Assembly (NCBI RefSeq): GCF_014212055.1
Contig: NZ_JACJVO010000018.1
Coordinates: forward strand, 112,425 to 176,424
From: Cohnella zeiphila
GTDB taxonomy: Bacteria; Bacillota; Bacilli; Paenibacillales; Paenibacillaceae
DNA length: 64,000 nt
Direction of reading: 5' to 3'
The notes under the pieces were generated by a model, which had not been told where the DNA came from, did no database searches, and saw nothing but the letters and a program-made list of their open reading frames with translations. Positions within the stretch are counted from its first letter, which is position 1, and each line of letters starts with the position of its first letter. This document shows positions 55,904 to 64,000 of this stretch, one piece after another. Made by a program: the position numbers and the translations under genes.

Positions 55904-57613
55904 TCAGCTCAGCGAGTCGACGCGGGCCATGACGGCCGAGACCAGCTCGGCAATCGCCTGTTCCGCCGCCGGCAAGCCGTCTTTGCGAACCGCGAAATAC
56001 ACTTTGATCTTCGGCTCCGTCCCCGAAGGGCGAAGCGTGAACCACGAGCCGTCCGCGAGCAGGTATTTCAGGACGTTCTCCTTCGGCAGCCCGTCCAGCC
56101 CTTGCTCGTAATCGAGCACCTTGGTTACCTTGACGCCGGCTACTTCCGCGGGCGGGTTCGCGCGCCAGTCATTCATGATGCCGGCGATTTTCGCCACGCC
56201 GTCCTTGCCTTTGAGCGTCCGGGATTCGAGCTTCTCCAAGTACGTGCCGTACTGCTTGTAGAGCTCCAGCAGCACGTCGTAGAGCGTTTTGCCCTGCGTC
56301 TTAAAGAAGGCTGCCGCTTCGCTGATCAGCAGGGACGCTACGATCGCGTCTTTGTCGCGCGCGTACGTGCCGGTCAAATAGCCATAGCTCTCTTCGTATC
56401 CGAAAAGGAACGTTTGGGAGCCCGTCTTCTCGAACTCGGTCATTTTCTCGCCGATGTACTTGAAGCCCGTCAGCGTGTTGAATACGGCGCAGCCGAACGA
56501 AGCGGCGATGTCGGCGCCCATCTCGCTCGTAACGATCGTCTTGATAACCGCGCCGTCTGCCGGCAGCCGGCCTTGCGCTTTCAAGTTCGAGAGCAAATAA
56601 TGGACCATCAGCGCGCCCGACTGGTTGCCCGACAGCACGACGTACTGTCCTTGGTCGTTCTTGACGACGGCTCCCATCCGGTCCGCGTCGGGGTCGGTGC
56701 CGATGATCAGGTCCGCCCCGATTTGATCCGCCAGCTTGATGGCCAAGGTGAACGCTTCGTGCTCTTCCGGATTCGGAGATTTGACGGTCGGGAACAGGCC
56801 GTTCGGCTGTTCCTGCTCCGGCACGACATGAACCTGCGTGAACCCGGCCTTCTCCAGTACGCGCCGGACCGGCAAGTTGCCCGTTCCGTGCAGCGGCGTG
56901 TACACGACTTTGAGCCGCTCTCCCGCTCCGCCGCGCAGCATTTCCGGTTGAACGGATTGCGCCGCGACCGCGTTCGCGAACTTCTCGTCGGCTTCTTCGC
57001 CGAGCCAGACGATCAGCCCGCGCGCTTCCGCTTCTTCCCGCGTGAGCCGTTTTACCTGATCGAACGACGCAATGCCTTGAATCTCGGCGATTACCTGCTC
57101 GGCGTCGTCCGGCGTCAATTGCCCTCCTTCGGCGTTGTAAACTTTGTACCCGTTGTATTCCGGCGGGTTATGGCTGGCCGTGATGACGATGCCCCCGGCC
57201 GCCTTCAGGTCGCGCACGGCGAACGAAAGCTGGGGCGTAGGACGGAGCGAGCGGAACAGATACGTCTTGATTCCGTTGGCCGCCAGGACGCATGCCGCTT
57301 CCAACGTAAACGAGTCGGAATTATGGCGGGAATCGTGAGCGATGACCGCCGTCGGCGCGGAAGCGCCCCGGAGCAAGTAGTTCGCGAACCCCTGCGTCGC
57401 CTTGCCGATGACGTAACGGTTCATCCGGTTCGTTCCCGCGCCCATGACGCCGCGGAGACCGCCCGTGCCGAATTCGAGTTCCCGGTAGAACCGGTCTTCG
57501 ATCTCCTTCGGCTGGTCCGCGATTCCCCGAAGCTCCTCCTTCGTCCGTTCGTCGACGTTCGGATCGTTCAACCATGCTTGATAGCGTTCTGCGGCATTCG
57601 ATTCGGTAGGCAT
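55904..57613 (-). CDS. pgcA: Phosphoglucomutase/phosphomannomutase family enzyme
   Basis: This encodes 569 residues, close to B. subtilis PgcA. It interconverts hexose 6- and 1-phosphates, supplying glucose-1-phosphate for the RmlA enzymes and possibly mannose-1-phosphate for ManC. The active serine loop TASHNPPEYNGYKVY, the metal loop GTDPDADRMG, the sugar loop GYEESYG and the phosphate loop RPSGTEPKIK are all present. The ATG at 57613 follows GGAG. It lies 60 bp after fabZ and may share its transcript. Confidence 0.93.
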   Translation of the reverse strand: MPTESNAAERYQAWLNDPNVDERTKEELRGIADQPKEIEDRFYRELEFGTGGLRGVMGAGTNRMNRYVIGKATQGFANYLLRGASAPTAVIAHDSRHNSDSFTLEAACVLAANGIKTYLFRSLRPTPQLSFAVRDLKAAGGIVITASHNPPEYNGYKVYNAEGGQLTPDDAEQVIAEIQGIASFDQVKRLTREEAEARGLIVWLGEEADEKFANAVAAQSVQPEMLRGGAGERLKVVYTPLHGTGNLPVRRVLEKAGFTQVHVVPEQEQPNGLFPTVKSPNPEEHEAFTLAIKLADQIGADLIIGTDPDADRMGAVVKNDQGQYVVLSGNQSGALMVHYLLSNLKAQGRLPADGAVIKTIVTSEMGADIAASFGCAVFNTLTGFKYIGEKMTEFEKTGSQTFLFGYEESYGYLTGTYARDKDAIVASLLISEAAAFFKTQGKTLYDVLLELYKQYGTYLEKLESRTLKGKDGVAKIAGIMNDWRANPPAEVAGVKVTKVLDYEQGLDGLPKENVLKYLLADGSWFTLRPSGTEPKIKVYFAVRKDGLPAAEQAIAELVSAVMARVDSLS

Positions 57614-57673
57614 TCTTACTCCATCCTTTCTATTCTTGCTTTCTCTATGTATATAAGGCAATCCGGCGAAAAG

Positions 57674-58114
57674 CTAAGCTTTGGCGGGATCCGTCAGCGC
57701 GAACATCAGCATGCCTTCGGCCACGACTTTATCGCCGACCTTGGCTACCGCTTGTCCTTTGCCGATCGGCCCCTTGAGCCGGACGACTTCAACCTCAAGT
57801 GTCACGGTATCGCCGGGGACGACCTGACCGCGCCAGCGGAACTCGTCCACTCCCGCGAACAAGCCGATCTTGCCGCGGTTCTCTTCCACGCCGAGAATCG
57901 CGCACGCGCCGACCTGCGCCAGCGCCTCGAGCACGAGTACGCCCGGCATGACGGGAAATCCGGGGAAATGTCCGACGAAATGCGGCTCGTTCATCGTGAC
58001 GTTCTTCAAGCCGACCGCGCGTTTGCCCGGCTCCAGCTCGAGAATGCGGTCCACCAGCAGAAAGGGCGGCCGGTGGGGAATAATCTCCTGGATTTGCGTT
58101 ACGTCCAACATCAT
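57674..58114 (-). CDS. fabZ: 3-hydroxyacyl-ACP dehydratase FabZ
   Basis: This encodes 146 residues. It dehydrates 3-hydroxyacyl-ACP in fatty acid synthesis. [13 protein letters not shown], the catalytic [22 protein letters not shown] and [17 protein letters not shown] are visible. Start is one of two adjacent ATGs (58114 or 58111) after AAAGGAGG. In B. subtilis fabZ also lies close to the mbl-flhO-flhP block. Confidence 0.95.
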   Translation of the reverse strand: MMLDVTQIQEIIPHRPPFLLVDRILELEPGKRAVGLKNVTMNEPHFVGHFPGFPVMPGVLVLEALAQVGACAILGVEENRGKIGLFAGVDEFRWRGQVVPGDTVTLEVEVVRLKGPIGKGQAVAKVGDKVVAEGMLMFALTDPAKA

Positions 58115-58215
58115 CAAATTCCTCCTTTAAATTGACGAATCGCATAAGCTTACGGTTCCATACCCATACTACAAGTATCCTTGGACGAACTGCAGTCGCC
58201 AAGGTTAAGATAAGA

Positions 58216-58270
58216 GGGCTCGCCGCCGCTTGCCATATGCACCAGCTGAGGCACGGCGGCGAACCCTTTT
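58216..58270. terminator. Long hairpin between the phosphatidyltransferase gene and fabZ
   Basis: GGGCTCGCCGCCG pairs with CGGCGGCGAACCC (one mismatch). Five T residues follow on the plus strand, a mixed TCTTATC on the minus strand. No plus-strand gene precedes it, so its use as minus-strand terminator is only moderately supported. Confidence 0.5.
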
Positions 58271-58296
58271 TCTCATCCGCAAAAAGGTAAAGTCCT

Positions 58297-58355
58297 GGGG
58301 TCCCCGCAAAGTACCTGAATGAGCTTCGAAGCTAAGCCCCACTTTGTGGGGTTAT
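58297..58355. repeat. Palindromic intergenic repeat, copy A
   Basis: About 59 bp that recur in inverted orientation at 59007-59064 (about 85% identity by eye). Each copy contains an outer dyad CCCGCAAAGT...ACTTTGTGGG and an inner GCTTC...GAAGC. This copy ends one base before the stop codon of the phosphatidyltransferase gene. Confidence 0.75.
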
Positions 58356-58356
58356 C

Positions 58357-58866
58357 TCACGAGGCCTGATTCAAATTCCGGAACTTCATCAAATAGACGC
58401 CGGTCGTCAAGAAAGAGAGAACGACGGCGCACCACAGCACGGCCACCCCGCCCGGCTGATCCAGGAAGAGCAGCATAATCGCCAAATAATAAACGGCGGT
58501 CGTCACTTTGCCGAACACATTGGCCGGAACGGTCTTCATGCCGCGGAAGTGAAAAAAAGCCGAGCTCGCGATCATGCCCACTTCGCGAATCGCCATCAGG
58601 ATCGCCGCCGCCCAAGGAATCTCTCCTCCCACCAGAAGAGCCGCGATGACGGACAGCATCATGAGCTTATCCGCCAGCGGGTCCAGCATAATCCCGGTAG
58701 TCGTAATCTGTCCGCTTCGGCGCGCAATGTAGCCGTCCAGCAAATCCGTCAATCCGGCCAGCAGCACCACAAGCAGCGCCGTAACCGAATGATCGTTGAA
58801 GTACAACGCCAGGAACAAGGGGATCATGACGAAGCGGGACATCGTCAACATATTGGGAACGTTCAT
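58357..58866 (-). CDS. CDP-alcohol phosphatidyltransferase (PgsA-like)
   Basis: This encodes 169 residues with about 5 membrane helices. Members join a CDP-diacylglycerol to an alcohol, commonly glycerol-3-phosphate. The CDP-alcohol motif is complete: DLLDGYIARRS then GIMLDPLADK. The ATG at 58866 has GGGGGG 11 nt upstream. The protein is a little shorter than the usual PgsA (about 190), so it may be a second paralogue rather than the main phosphatidylglycerophosphate synthase. It is flanked on both sides by inverted copies of a palindromic repeat. Confidence 0.83.
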   Translation of the reverse strand: MNVPNMLTMSRFVMIPLFLALYFNDHSVTALLVVLLAGLTDLLDGYIARRSGQITTTGIMLDPLADKLMMLSVIAALLVGGEIPWAAAILMAIREVGMIASSAFFHFRGMKTVPANVFGKVTTAVYYLAIMLLFLDQPGGVAVLWCAVVLSFLTTGVYLMKFRNLNQAS

Positions 58867-59006
58867 CCGAAGGCAATCCCCCCTCATCTCCAAGTTCTTA
58901 CCTATTATAACGCGCATGTCTGCAGCCGTAAAACGGCTTAAGCCGCAGGACGCGGCGAAATGGACTTCGCTTTTGATTCCGCCGTCCTACCCGATGCCCA
59001 ATAAGA

Positions 59007-59064
59007 TATTCCCACAAAGTGGGGCTTCACTCCGAAGCTTACTCAGGTACTTTGCGGGGGCCCC
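59007..59064. repeat. Palindromic intergenic repeat, copy B (inverted)
   Basis: This is the inverted counterpart of 58297-58355. It begins CCCACAAAGTGGGGCTTC and ends GCGGGGGCCCC. It lies between epuA and the phosphatidyltransferase gene. Confidence 0.75.
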
Positions 59065-59084
59065 GGGAGCTTATACATTCTTTA

Positions 59085-59122
59085 TAGAAAAGAAAGCCCT
59101 CCTCGTAAGAACCGGAGAGCTT
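59085..59122 (-). terminator. Intrinsic terminator of the mbl-flhO-flhP-epuA operon
   Basis: On the minus strand AAGCTCTCC pairs with GGAGGGCTT (one G-U-like position) and is followed by TCTTTTCT. Confidence 0.75.
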
Positions 59123-59170
59123 CGTTCCTGTTGCCTATCCCTGCCGGACCGGCGTCCGTCGTCCGCTCCC

Positions 59171-59398
59171 TCACGGGGCGAACACCAGGTCGTACATATG
59201 CTTCCAGGTGTTCAGATCGAAAACGTCGGCCAATTCCCGCTTGCCCAATACCACGTAACCGATTGCCATGCCTACGAACACGGCGACTATGCAAAGAACC
59301 GGAATAATCAATACTTTGATGCTCGTCCATATGACCTGCCAGAAGACTCTCCCGACGGAGCGCTTCTTCCGGACGGCCGGACGGTTGGAAGCTGTCAC
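59171..59398 (-). CDS. EpuA-like small membrane protein
   Basis: This encodes 75 residues from a GTG with GGGGAG just upstream. A basic N-terminus (RPAVRKKRSVGR) is followed by one membrane helix (about 27-52) and a short tail. It matches the EpuA family, often annotated as 'DNA-directed RNA polymerase subunit beta' because of a naming carry-over; it is not an RNA polymerase subunit. The exact role is unknown. It is the last gene of the mbl-flhO-flhP transcript. Confidence 0.72.
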   Translation of the reverse strand: MTASNRPAVRKKRSVGRVFWQVIWTSIKVLIIPVLCIVAVFVGMAIGYVVLGKRELADVFDLNTWKHMYDLVFAP

Positions 59399-59419
59399 CA
59401 GGCTCCCCCCTTCTCGCGA

Positions 59420-60262
59420 TTATCCGCGCAGATCGGTCGCCATCTGCAACATTTGGTCTCCGGACGACAACGCCCTGGCATTCAGCTGGTACGCCCGCTG
59501 TACGGTCACCAGGTCCGCCATCTCGTCCACCAGATTGACATTCGACTGTTCAAGGAATCCTTGCCGGATCGAGACGCCGCCGCTCTGCTGCGGCGCGGCC
59601 TGCACCGCCTGCACGACGTCGCCGGCGTTGACGTTCTGCGGCACCCCGTACAAGTTGTCGGCGACCGCTTGAAGCAATTCCGGCTTCAGCACTTCGACCA
59701 GCTTCAGCTTGCCGAGGTCCAGCGTCTCCGATTGATCCGCATTGACGGCCGTCAACGTGCCGTCGGCGGCGATATTCAAGTCGTATCCGTCGGGCACCCG
59801 GATCAGGGCGTCCGTTCCTCCATCGTCCGCTACGACCGGATTGCCGGTATCCGTGACGAGGAGCCTGTCTCCGTTGCCCGTCGGCATGAGCTGAAAGGCC
59901 CCTTGGCGCGTAAAGACGCGATCGCTGTTCAGCGTAGCGCCGGAACGAGCCTCGAACAGCGCGTTGCCTTCGATAGCTACGTCCGTGTTATTGTTCGTCT
60001 GCTGCAGCGGTCCCTGGGTCAGATCCAGCGTCTGGGCGACCATCCGCGCTCCCCAGCCTTGCGTATAGCCGAGAGGGCTGCGGCGCCCGGGCAGCTGGAA
60101 ATCGCGCTCATGCGGCTGCACATTCGTTAGAATGTCCTCGAACACGGCATTTTTGCGCTTGTACCCGCTGGTATTCAGATTGGCGATATTGTCCGCCAGA
60201 ATGTCGAGCTTCTGCTGCATGGCGCCCATGGAAGCGGCGGCGCTGATCATGGAGTTGTTCAA
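59420..60262 (-). CDS. flhP: Flagellar hook-basal body rod protein FlhP (FlgG-like)
   Basis: This encodes 280 residues (B. subtilis FlhP 269). It begins at TTG 60262 with GGAGGG 6 nt upstream. N-terminal MQQKLDILADNIANLNTSGYKRKN and C-terminal VDEMADLVTVQRAYQLNARALSSGDQML are the paired rod/hook signatures. It should form part of the distal rod with FlhO. It lies 12 nt after flhO. Confidence 0.93.
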   Translation of the reverse strand: MNNSMISAAASMGAMQQKLDILADNIANLNTSGYKRKNAVFEDILTNVQPHERDFQLPGRRSPLGYTQGWGARMVAQTLDLTQGPLQQTNNNTDVAIEGNALFEARSGATLNSDRVFTRQGAFQLMPTGNGDRLLVTDTGNPVVADDGGTDALIRVPDGYDLNIAADGTLTAVNADQSETLDLGKLKLVEVLKPELLQAVADNLYGVPQNVNAGDVVQAVQAAPQQSGGVSIRQGFLEQSNVNLVDEMADLVTVQRAYQLNARALSSGDQMLQMATDLRG

Positions 60263-60274
60263 CGTTTACCCTCC

Positions 60275-61141
60275 TTAAACCTTGCCGACTTCGTTCACGG
60301 CCTTGTCCAGGCTCTTGTCGTAAAATTGCACGACCTTCTGGTTCGCTTCGTATGCCCGAAGGGCGGACATCAGGTCGACCATCGACTGGGAGGAGTCGAC
60401 GTTCGATCGCTCCAGATAGCCCTGGCGCACCTCGACCCGCTCGCCGTTCTGGACTTGGGCGATGCCTTGCGGCGCGCCTTCATAGCGGAACAGCCCATCC
60501 CCCTCGCGGATCAGGTCGTTCGGATTGTCGACGCGGGTCAGCAGCAGCTTAGGATTTCCGGCCAGAGCCGCCCCGGTGGTCTTGTCCAGCAGGCTGCCGT
60601 CCGAGGAGACCGCGACGTTGTCCCACGAGCCCGGCACCCGGATCGGTTGTCCGTTCGTTCCGAGGACCGGCAGGCCGTCAGACGAGATGAGCGTTCCGTC
60701 CGCCGTCGTCCGGAAGCTGCCGTTCCGGGTGTAGCGCCGATCCCCGTTCGCATCCTGCACGGTGAAGAAAGCTTGCGGCTGGTACGTGACGTTCCCGTTC
60801 GCGTCCACCGACTTGCCGGACGCATCGAACGTCGTACCGTTCACGAGAATATCCGAGACGAGCGCCAGGTCCTGCGAACGGTCGGTCTCCGTCATGTCGC
60901 CCTGCATCAGGCCGAGCAGGTTCTCTTCCGCGAACACGCCCGTATTGAGCTTGCCGACCGGCCCGTCCTGGGACTCGCTGCCGCCCATGGCGGAGAGCAG
61001 CATCTCGGGGAATGCGCGGTTGACCGAATTGGTCGCTTTATAGCCCGGGGTATTGAGATTGGCGATGTTGTTCGTAACCGAATCGTGGCGGCGCTGTTCC
61101 GCAATCATGCCCGAAGCGGCGGTATATAATCCTCTCAGCAT
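60275..61141 (-). CDS. flhO: Flagellar hook-basal body rod protein FlhO (FlgG/FlgF-like)
   Basis: This encodes 288 residues. MLRGLYTAASGMIAEQRRHDSVTNNIANLNTPGYKA is the N-terminal rod motif, and SQSMVDLMSALRAYEANQKVVQFYDKSLDKAVNEVGKV closes the protein. It is more than 20 residues longer than B. subtilis FlhO. Only 12 nt separate it from mbl. Confidence 0.93.
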   Translation of the reverse strand: MLRGLYTAASGMIAEQRRHDSVTNNIANLNTPGYKATNSVNRAFPEMLLSAMGGSESQDGPVGKLNTGVFAEENLLGLMQGDMTETDRSQDLALVSDILVNGTTFDASGKSVDANGNVTYQPQAFFTVQDANGDRRYTRNGSFRTTADGTLISSDGLPVLGTNGQPIRVPGSWDNVAVSSDGSLLDKTTGAALAGNPKLLLTRVDNPNDLIREGDGLFRYEGAPQGIAQVQNGERVEVRQGYLERSNVDSSQSMVDLMSALRAYEANQKVVQFYDKSLDKAVNEVGKV

Positions 61142-61153
61142 AATCCTGCCCCC

Positions 61154-62152
61154 TTAGCTCAGCTTGCGGGTCATCTTGTCCAGATGGTCGAGCATGACTC
61201 CCGTCCCTTTTACGACGCAGTGCATCGGATCCTCGGCGATCAGCACGGGCACCTTGAGTTCGTCCGCGAGCAAGGCGTCCAGACCGTCGAGCAGCGCACC
61301 GCCCCCCGTCAAGATGACTCCGCGGTCGATAATGTCCGCGGAGAGCTCCGGGGGGGTGCGCTCGAGCACGCTTTTGGCGGAGGCGACGATGGAGGAGACG
61401 GGCTCCCACAGCGCTTCCCTGACTTCGTCGGAATGGATCGTCACGGTCAGCGGGAGCCCGGACACCATATCGCGTCCGCGGATGTCCATCTCCTCGTGCC
61501 TGCCGCTCATATAAACGGTTCCGATCTTGATCTTGATGTCTTCGCTCGTTCGTTCTCCGATCAGCAATTTATATTTATTCTTTATGTACTTCATGATCGC
61601 GGCGTCGAACTTGTCCCCCGCGACTTTAAGAGAAGAGGCGGTTACGACGTCGCCCATGGACAGAACGGCCACATCCGTCGTACCTCCGCCGATATCGACC
61701 ACCATATTGCCGCTGGGCTGGAAGATGTCCATGCCCGCGCCGATCGCGGCCGCCTTCGGTTCCTCCTCCAGGAAAACTTCCTTGGCGCCGCTTCTCTCCG
61801 CCGCTTCCCGGATCGCCTTCTGCTCGACGGACGTAATGTTCGTCGGGGCGCAGATGAGAATGCGGGGACGGCTGTACCAGGTCTTTCCTCCTACGCGGCC
61901 GATGAACGCCTTAAGCATCATGTCCGTCACTTCGAAGTCGGCGATGACGCCGTCCTTGAGGGGACGAATGGCGACGATATTGCCTGGCGTGCGGCCGACC
62001 ATCCGGCGGGCTTCTTCCCCGACGGCAAGCACCTTGCGGGTGTCGCTCTCGATCGCGACGACGGAAGGCTCGTCGAGCACGACTCCTCTTCCTTTGACAT
62101 GAATGGACACGTTGGCAGTGCCCAGATCGATTCCGATGTCTTTGCTGAACAT
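61154..62152 (-). CDS. mbl: MreB-family cytoskeletal protein Mbl
   Basis: This encodes 332 residues of an actin-like protein that guides cylindrical wall synthesis. The phosphate-1 loop GIDLGTANVSIHVKG, phosphate-2 VDIGGGTTDVAVLS and adenosine motif GVILTGGGALLDGLDALL are intact. Position directly after spoIIID and before flhO-flhP points to Mbl rather than MreB. GGGGGA precedes the ATG. Confidence 0.93.
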   Translation of the reverse strand: MFSKDIGIDLGTANVSIHVKGRGVVLDEPSVVAIESDTRKVLAVGEEARRMVGRTPGNIVAIRPLKDGVIADFEVTDMMLKAFIGRVGGKTWYSRPRILICAPTNITSVEQKAIREAAERSGAKEVFLEEEPKAAAIGAGMDIFQPSGNMVVDIGGGTTDVAVLSMGDVVTASSLKVAGDKFDAAIMKYIKNKYKLLIGERTSEDIKIKIGTVYMSGRHEEMDIRGRDMVSGLPLTVTIHSDEVREALWEPVSSIVASAKSVLERTPPELSADIIDRGVILTGGGALLDGLDALLADELKVPVLIAEDPMHCVVKGTGVMLDHLDKMTRKLS

Positions 62153-62247
62153 GAACGAGAATCCCCCACGGCGCTTGATATATCGTAATAGTTTATGATT
62201 CGCCGTTCTCGCGGAAAATCCTCCTTTTGTCGCGGAAAACTTATCTT

Positions 62248-62535
62248 TTACGCTTTGCCTGCCGTCAAAACTTCCCGTTTCTTGACGGTTGTCTTCTTGT
62301 ATTTGATCTTGGTGGCTTCTCCTCCCCTCAGATGGCGAATCGATTTGTGGTATTCGAGAATGTGCTTGACCTGGTCGGCCAAGTCCGGATTGATCTCCGG
62401 AAGTCTCTCGGTCAGGTCTTTATGCACCGTGCTCTTGGAGACGCCGAATTCCTTGGCGATCGTCCGTACCGTGTTGCGCGTCTCCACAATGCACCGGCCG
62501 ATCTTGATGGTGCGTTCTTTGATGTAATCGTGCAC
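62248..62535 (-). CDS. spoIIID: Sporulation transcription factor SpoIIID
   Basis: This encodes 95 residues from a GTG with GGGAGG 7 nt upstream. SpoIIID is a mother-cell regulator during sporulation. The product is very close to B. subtilis SpoIIID: MHDYIKERTIKIGRCIVET, the helix-turn-helix VRTIAKEFGVSKSTVHKDL, and YHKSIRHLRGGEATKIKYKK. A sigma E promoter stands 35 bp upstream. Confidence 0.97.
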   Translation of the reverse strand: MHDYIKERTIKIGRCIVETRNTVRTIAKEFGVSKSTVHKDLTERLPEINPDLADQVKHILEYHKSIRHLRGGEATKIKYKKTTVKKREVLTAGKA

Positions 62536-62567
62536 GCTCCCGCCTCCCTGCTCGAATAGATTGGTAC

Positions 62568-62595
62568 ATTATATGAGGGGCGCGGTCACTTATTC
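62568..62595 (-). promoter_or_regulatory. Sigma-E promoter of spoIIID
   Basis: GAATAAG (62589-62595) and CATATAAT (62568-62575) with a 13-bp spacer on the minus strand match the sigma E consensus, and spoIIID is a known sigma E gene in B. subtilis. Confidence 0.75.
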
Positions 62596-62683
62596 TTTGT
62601 TCCCAAGCCTGACAAGCCTAGAAAGTCCAAATATCGCGAAATGAATGGGTCTTACGACGGGGGTGTGCGGCTTAAGAAGGATG

Positions 62684-62718
62684 AGAAAAGGCGGAGCGCC
62701 CCCCTCGCGCTCCGCCTT
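62684..62718 (-). terminator. Intrinsic terminator of the HD-GYP gene
   Basis: AAGGCGGAGCGC pairs with GCGCTCCGCCTT (12 bp, 7-nt loop), followed on the minus strand by TTTCTC. It lies about 70 bp past the stop codon. No gene is seen between it and spoIIID. Confidence 0.8.
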
Positions 62719-62786
62719 CCGATCAAGCAATTTCACGTCCTCCATGCCTTGGGCGGCAACGGTTTGACCGGCCCGTCCCATCGATT

Positions 62787-63938
62787 TTACGCGTTCTCGT
62801 GCTCCTCCATCGCGGCTTGGACGATGACCAGGTCGCGGTAGTTCCGCAGATCGATCTCGTACGGCCGTTGAACCTTCGCGCCGTTCGCTTCGCGAACGAT
62901 CCGGATGATCGGGCGATGGCTCATCGAATGCTCCACGTCGGCGACGACTCCGGTCTGCCCGCTGCTCAGCTTCACGACGAGGGAGACCGGGTACATCGAG
63001 ACGTTGCGCAGAAATACCTGCACCAGGTCGAGATCGAAGTCGTAATTGCCGGCCGCGAACAAGTACTCCATCGCCTCGCCGAAGGTGAACGCCTTCCGAT
63101 GATGCCGAGGAGAGATCAGCGCGTCGTACATGTCGGCAAGGCCGACGATCTGCGCGTATTCCGGAATGTCATTATGCTTGACGCCGAACGGATAGCCGCT
63201 CCCGCGATAACGTTCGTGGTGCAGCAGGGCGCACTTGGCCGAAGCCGCCGACACGCCCGGCAGGCGCGATAGAATCTCGAAGCCTTTTACCGTATGCTGC
63301 TTCAATTCCTTCCTCTCGAGCGACGTCAGCTGCAGCTTCGATTTGACGATTGCGGGCGGAAGCCGGGTCATCCCGATATCGAACAGCAGCGCGCCGACGG
63401 TCAAATCGTACAGCCTCGCCATATCGTAGCTTTTCGCGAGGCCGACGACGCAAGAGAGCAGCGCCACCTGCAGCGAATGGTCGAACAAGAAACGATCCGT
63501 CTGCAGCAAGACGCCCAGCTCCTCCGCGATCTCCCGCTGCGCCACGATCTCCGTCATCACGGTTCGGAACTGGCGGCGGAACCGGTCCTCCAGCATGCCG
63601 ACCGCCACCCTTCCGATCGCCTGCTCCGACATCGCCATCTTTACGGCGTACTCGCAGGCCATCTTGCGGGCAGCGTCGTTATCCTTCAGATTCTCCGCGT
63701 CGCTCTCTTTCCAATTTGCGTCGCGCAGCCCGACGGCCCTCCCGGTCCGAACTGGCGCCGTTGCCGCCTCTTCCTTCCGATCCACGCAGACCGAAGCAAC
63801 GCCGAGGTTGCGCAGACGGCGAATGTACTGCTCGGTCAACTGCGTTCCCGCTTCCAGCATGACGACTCCGTTCTTCCCGCGAACCGGCCTTGCCAGTACG
63901 TCTCCGGCCGATAATTCTTGAACCGCCGTCTCCCTCAC
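62787..63938 (-). CDS. HD-GYP-type protein with a degenerate HD motif
   Basis: This encodes 383 residues from a GTG at 63938 with AAAGGAG 8 nt upstream. The N-terminus (ELSAGDVLARPVRGKNGVVML...TEQYIRRLRNLGV) is the small domain often seen before HD-GYP. The HD-GYP domain follows (about 145-310) with HSLQVALLS, KQHTVKGFEIL, LLHHERYRGSGYPFGV and GLADMYDALISPRHHRKAF. The usual HDIGK reads FDIGM: the metal-binding histidine is phenylalanine and the lysine is methionine. The family breaks down c-di-GMP, so catalytic activity is doubtful. A C-terminal domain of about 80 residues is uncharacterised. Confidence 0.85.
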   Translation of the reverse strand: MRETAVQELSAGDVLARPVRGKNGVVMLEAGTQLTEQYIRRLRNLGVASVCVDRKEEAATAPVRTGRAVGLRDANWKESDAENLKDNDAARKMACEYAVKMAMSEQAIGRVAVGMLEDRFRRQFRTVMTEIVAQREIAEELGVLLQTDRFLFDHSLQVALLSCVVGLAKSYDMARLYDLTVGALLFDIGMTRLPPAIVKSKLQLTSLERKELKQHTVKGFEILSRLPGVSAASAKCALLHHERYRGSGYPFGVKHNDIPEYAQIVGLADMYDALISPRHHRKAFTFGEAMEYLFAAGNYDFDLDLVQVFLRNVSMYPVSLVVKLSSGQTGVVADVEHSMSHRPIIRIVREANGAKVQRPYEIDLRNYRDLVIVQAAMEEHENA

Positions 63939-64000
63939 GGCCTCCACTCCTTTAGAACTAGTCGATTTTTCCCAGACTATGTCGCACAATAGCGATAGTC

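Noticed and set aside
55877..58135. Plus-strand open frame of about 752 codons across pgcA and fabZ
   Set aside because: It is antisense to two well-conserved genes and Arg-rich, a usual artefact of GC-rich third positions.
59171..59398. RNA polymerase beta subunit fragment
   Set aside because: The product is a single-helix membrane protein of the EpuA family, despite the common misnomer.
62590..62781. 63-codon frame between spoIIID and the HD-GYP gene
   Set aside because: It covers the sigma E promoter of spoIIID and the HD-GYP terminator and has no ribosome site or known motif.

Overview
This is a chromosomal segment of a spore-forming, flagellated, S-layer-bearing Gram-positive bacterium, most likely a Paenibacillaceae member (Paenibacillus/Cohnella type). 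The reasoning: DegS-DegU, SpoIIID, an alpha/beta-type SASP, Mbl with FlhO/FlhP, four SLH-domain proteins, and a TagO-TagA-CsaB set that would build the pyruvylated wall polymer SLH domains bind. AGGAGG-type ribosome binding sites and frequent GTG/TTG starts fit. The backbone is moderately GC-rich; about 16.8-28.3 kb is clearly AT-rich and looks acquired. Family assignments are from reading the translations; no search was run.

Layout. 0-3.7 kb: a small membrane protein, a PD-(D/E)XK-type endonuclease-like protein with a promoter-plus-terminator leader, and the degS-degU operon. 3.7-9.2 kb: a secreted phosphodiester glycosidase, a mannose-1-P guanylyltransferase and a long-form RmlA. 9.2-31.7 kb: a surface-glycan locus with an SLH protein next to a Wzy/WaaL-like ligase with C-terminal repeats, rmlD/B/C plus a short RmlA (SpsI type), a three-component GtrA/GtrB/GT-C set, a 1642-residue methyltransferase/coiled-coil/triple-glycosyltransferase, a Wzm/Wzt exporter, and a divergent three-gene cassette (priming phosphotransferase and two rhamnosyltransferase-like enzymes). 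This combination resembles known S-layer protein glycosylation (slg) loci. 31.7-40.3 kb: a large Ig/SwmB-repeat SLH protein, metK, a SASP gene, a second rmlC-B-D set and a small secreted protein. 40.4-50.1 kb: a secreted protein, the probable main S-layer protein (SpaA-like) and another large SLH protein. 50.3-55.7 kb: tagO, tagA, csaB and a DUF5693 membrane protein. 55.9-64 kb: phosphosugar mutase, fabZ, a CDP-alcohol phosphatidyltransferase bracketed by inverted copies of a palindromic repeat, epuA, flhP, flhO, mbl, spoIIID and a degenerate HD-GYP protein.

How it fits together (inference). Sugar activation (ManC, PgcA, two RmlA forms, two RmlBCD sets) feeds a lipid-linked glycan started by the WbaP-like enzyme, extended by the two small transferases and the giant polymerase, probably capped by its methyltransferase, exported by Wzm/Wzt, decorated outside the membrane by the Gtr set, and transferred to an S-layer protein by the ligase. 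TagO, TagA and CsaB make the wall anchor that holds the SLH proteins. Nearly all genes are on the minus strand; the exceptions are the endonuclease-like gene and the 28.3-31.7 kb cassette. No tRNA, rRNA, CRISPR array, transposase or phage gene was seen.
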